DNA from: an uncultured Prevotella sp.
Lineage (GTDB): Bacteria > Bacteroidota > Bacteroidia > Bacteroidales > Bacteroidaceae
DNA: 6,633 bases
Assembly (NCBI GenBank): GCA_934183135.1
Contig: CAKPRX010000104.1
Span: 1 to 6,633, forward strand
Direction: 5' to 3'
Part shown: positions 6,572 to 6,633 of the stretch, one piece after another
Numbering within the stretch: position 1 is the first letter of the stretch
Layout: every line of letters starts with the position of its first letter
Program-made: the position numbers and the translations under genes
Notes under the pieces: model-generated
What the model saw: only the letters and a program-made list of their open reading frames with translations
Databases searched by the model: none
Told to the model about the DNA's origin: nothing

Positions 6572-6631
6572 CGCGATGGTCATTTTTGTGCTCGCGATGG
6601 TCATTACGTTTCTAATGACCATCGCGAGCAC
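6572..6631. repeat. 19-bp inverted repeat plus an extra direct copy of its core
   Basis: GTGCTCGCGATGGTCATTA (6588-6606) pairs perfectly with 6613-6631 across a 6-nt loop (6607-6612). The 13-base core CGCGATGGTCATT occurs three times: directly at 6572-6584 and 6593-6605 (21 bp apart, two helical turns) and inverted at 6614-6626. The window ends two bases after the hairpin, so it cannot be told whether a T-tract (terminator) or more copies follow. The T-run at 6583-6587 is on the wrong side for a plus-strand terminator. Confidence 0.85.
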
Positions 6632-6633
6632 CT

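Larger units (their letters stand above)
6248..6633. other. Non-coding, palindrome-rich stretch at right edge
   Basis: These 386 bases hold no gene I can support. The frames open here (plus 6367-6615, minus 6302-6631) run through inverted repeats and resemble no family I know. Base composition changes from GC-rich coding to mixed, with AT-rich patches around 6311-6380. It contains three inverted repeats, listed separately, and a short motif CGAGGCGT twice (6357-6364 and 6400-6407). No perfect TTTG/TAnnTTTG promoter was found. Confidence 0.6.

Noticed and set aside
6582..6589. CATTTTTG as a -7 promoter element for a gene to the right.
   Set aside because: It misses the TA start of TAnnTTTG, and no TTTG lies about 20 bp upstream.
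6302..6631. A 109-codon minus-strand frame and an 82-codon plus-strand frame (6367-6615) as small genes.
   Set aside because: Both run across inverted repeats, overlap each other, have no recognisable domain or leader, and have basic or aromatic-rich compositions typical of translated non-coding DNA.

Overview
The window looks like chromosomal DNA from a Bacteroidales bacterium, most likely Prevotellaceae or a close relative. The reasons are a perfect Bacteroidota-type promoter (TTTG, 20 bp, TAnnTTTG), a GH36 alpha-galactosidase with the Bacteroidota-style KWDAN and SDDTDA motifs, A-rich rather than Shine-Dalgarno leaders, and an Rpn/PDDEXK_2 nuclease with a Gly-Gln repeat tail of a kind I associate with gut Prevotella. 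All coding sequence is on the plus strand. I see no rRNA, tRNA, CRISPR array or insertion sequence.

Left part (1-2141): the 3' nine-tenths of a GH36 alpha-galactosidase gene, cut by the left edge, closed by a strong intrinsic terminator. Middle (2151-5175): a new transcription unit that starts with a clear promoter directly after the terminator and holds four tightly packed genes. These are an Rpn-family PD-(D/E)XK nuclease with an in-frame 24-bp minisatellite, a YraN/UPF0102 nuclease-fold protein, a stand-alone biotin protein ligase (birA) and UMP kinase (pyrH). Spacings are +5, -19 and -14 nt, so they are very probably co-transcribed and translationally coupled. The unit mixes a potentially toxic or anti-phage nuclease with two housekeeping functions: biotinylation of carboxylases and pyrimidine nucleotide synthesis.

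Right part (5176-6633): a broken acyltransferase-3 family membrane protein lacking its N-terminal part and interrupted by a frame break near 5917, then 386 bp without a credible gene. That last stretch is unusually rich in inverted repeats: 18-bp arms at 6334-6385, 7-bp arms at 6481-6503 and 19-bp arms at 6588-6631, the last preceded by a further direct copy of part of its arm. It may be an intergenic repeat element or a regulatory region for a gene beyond the right edge.

No clear new multi-gene system is visible. The most interesting signals are the freshly expanded Gly-every-fourth-residue repeat in the Rpn protein and the palindrome-rich block at the right end.
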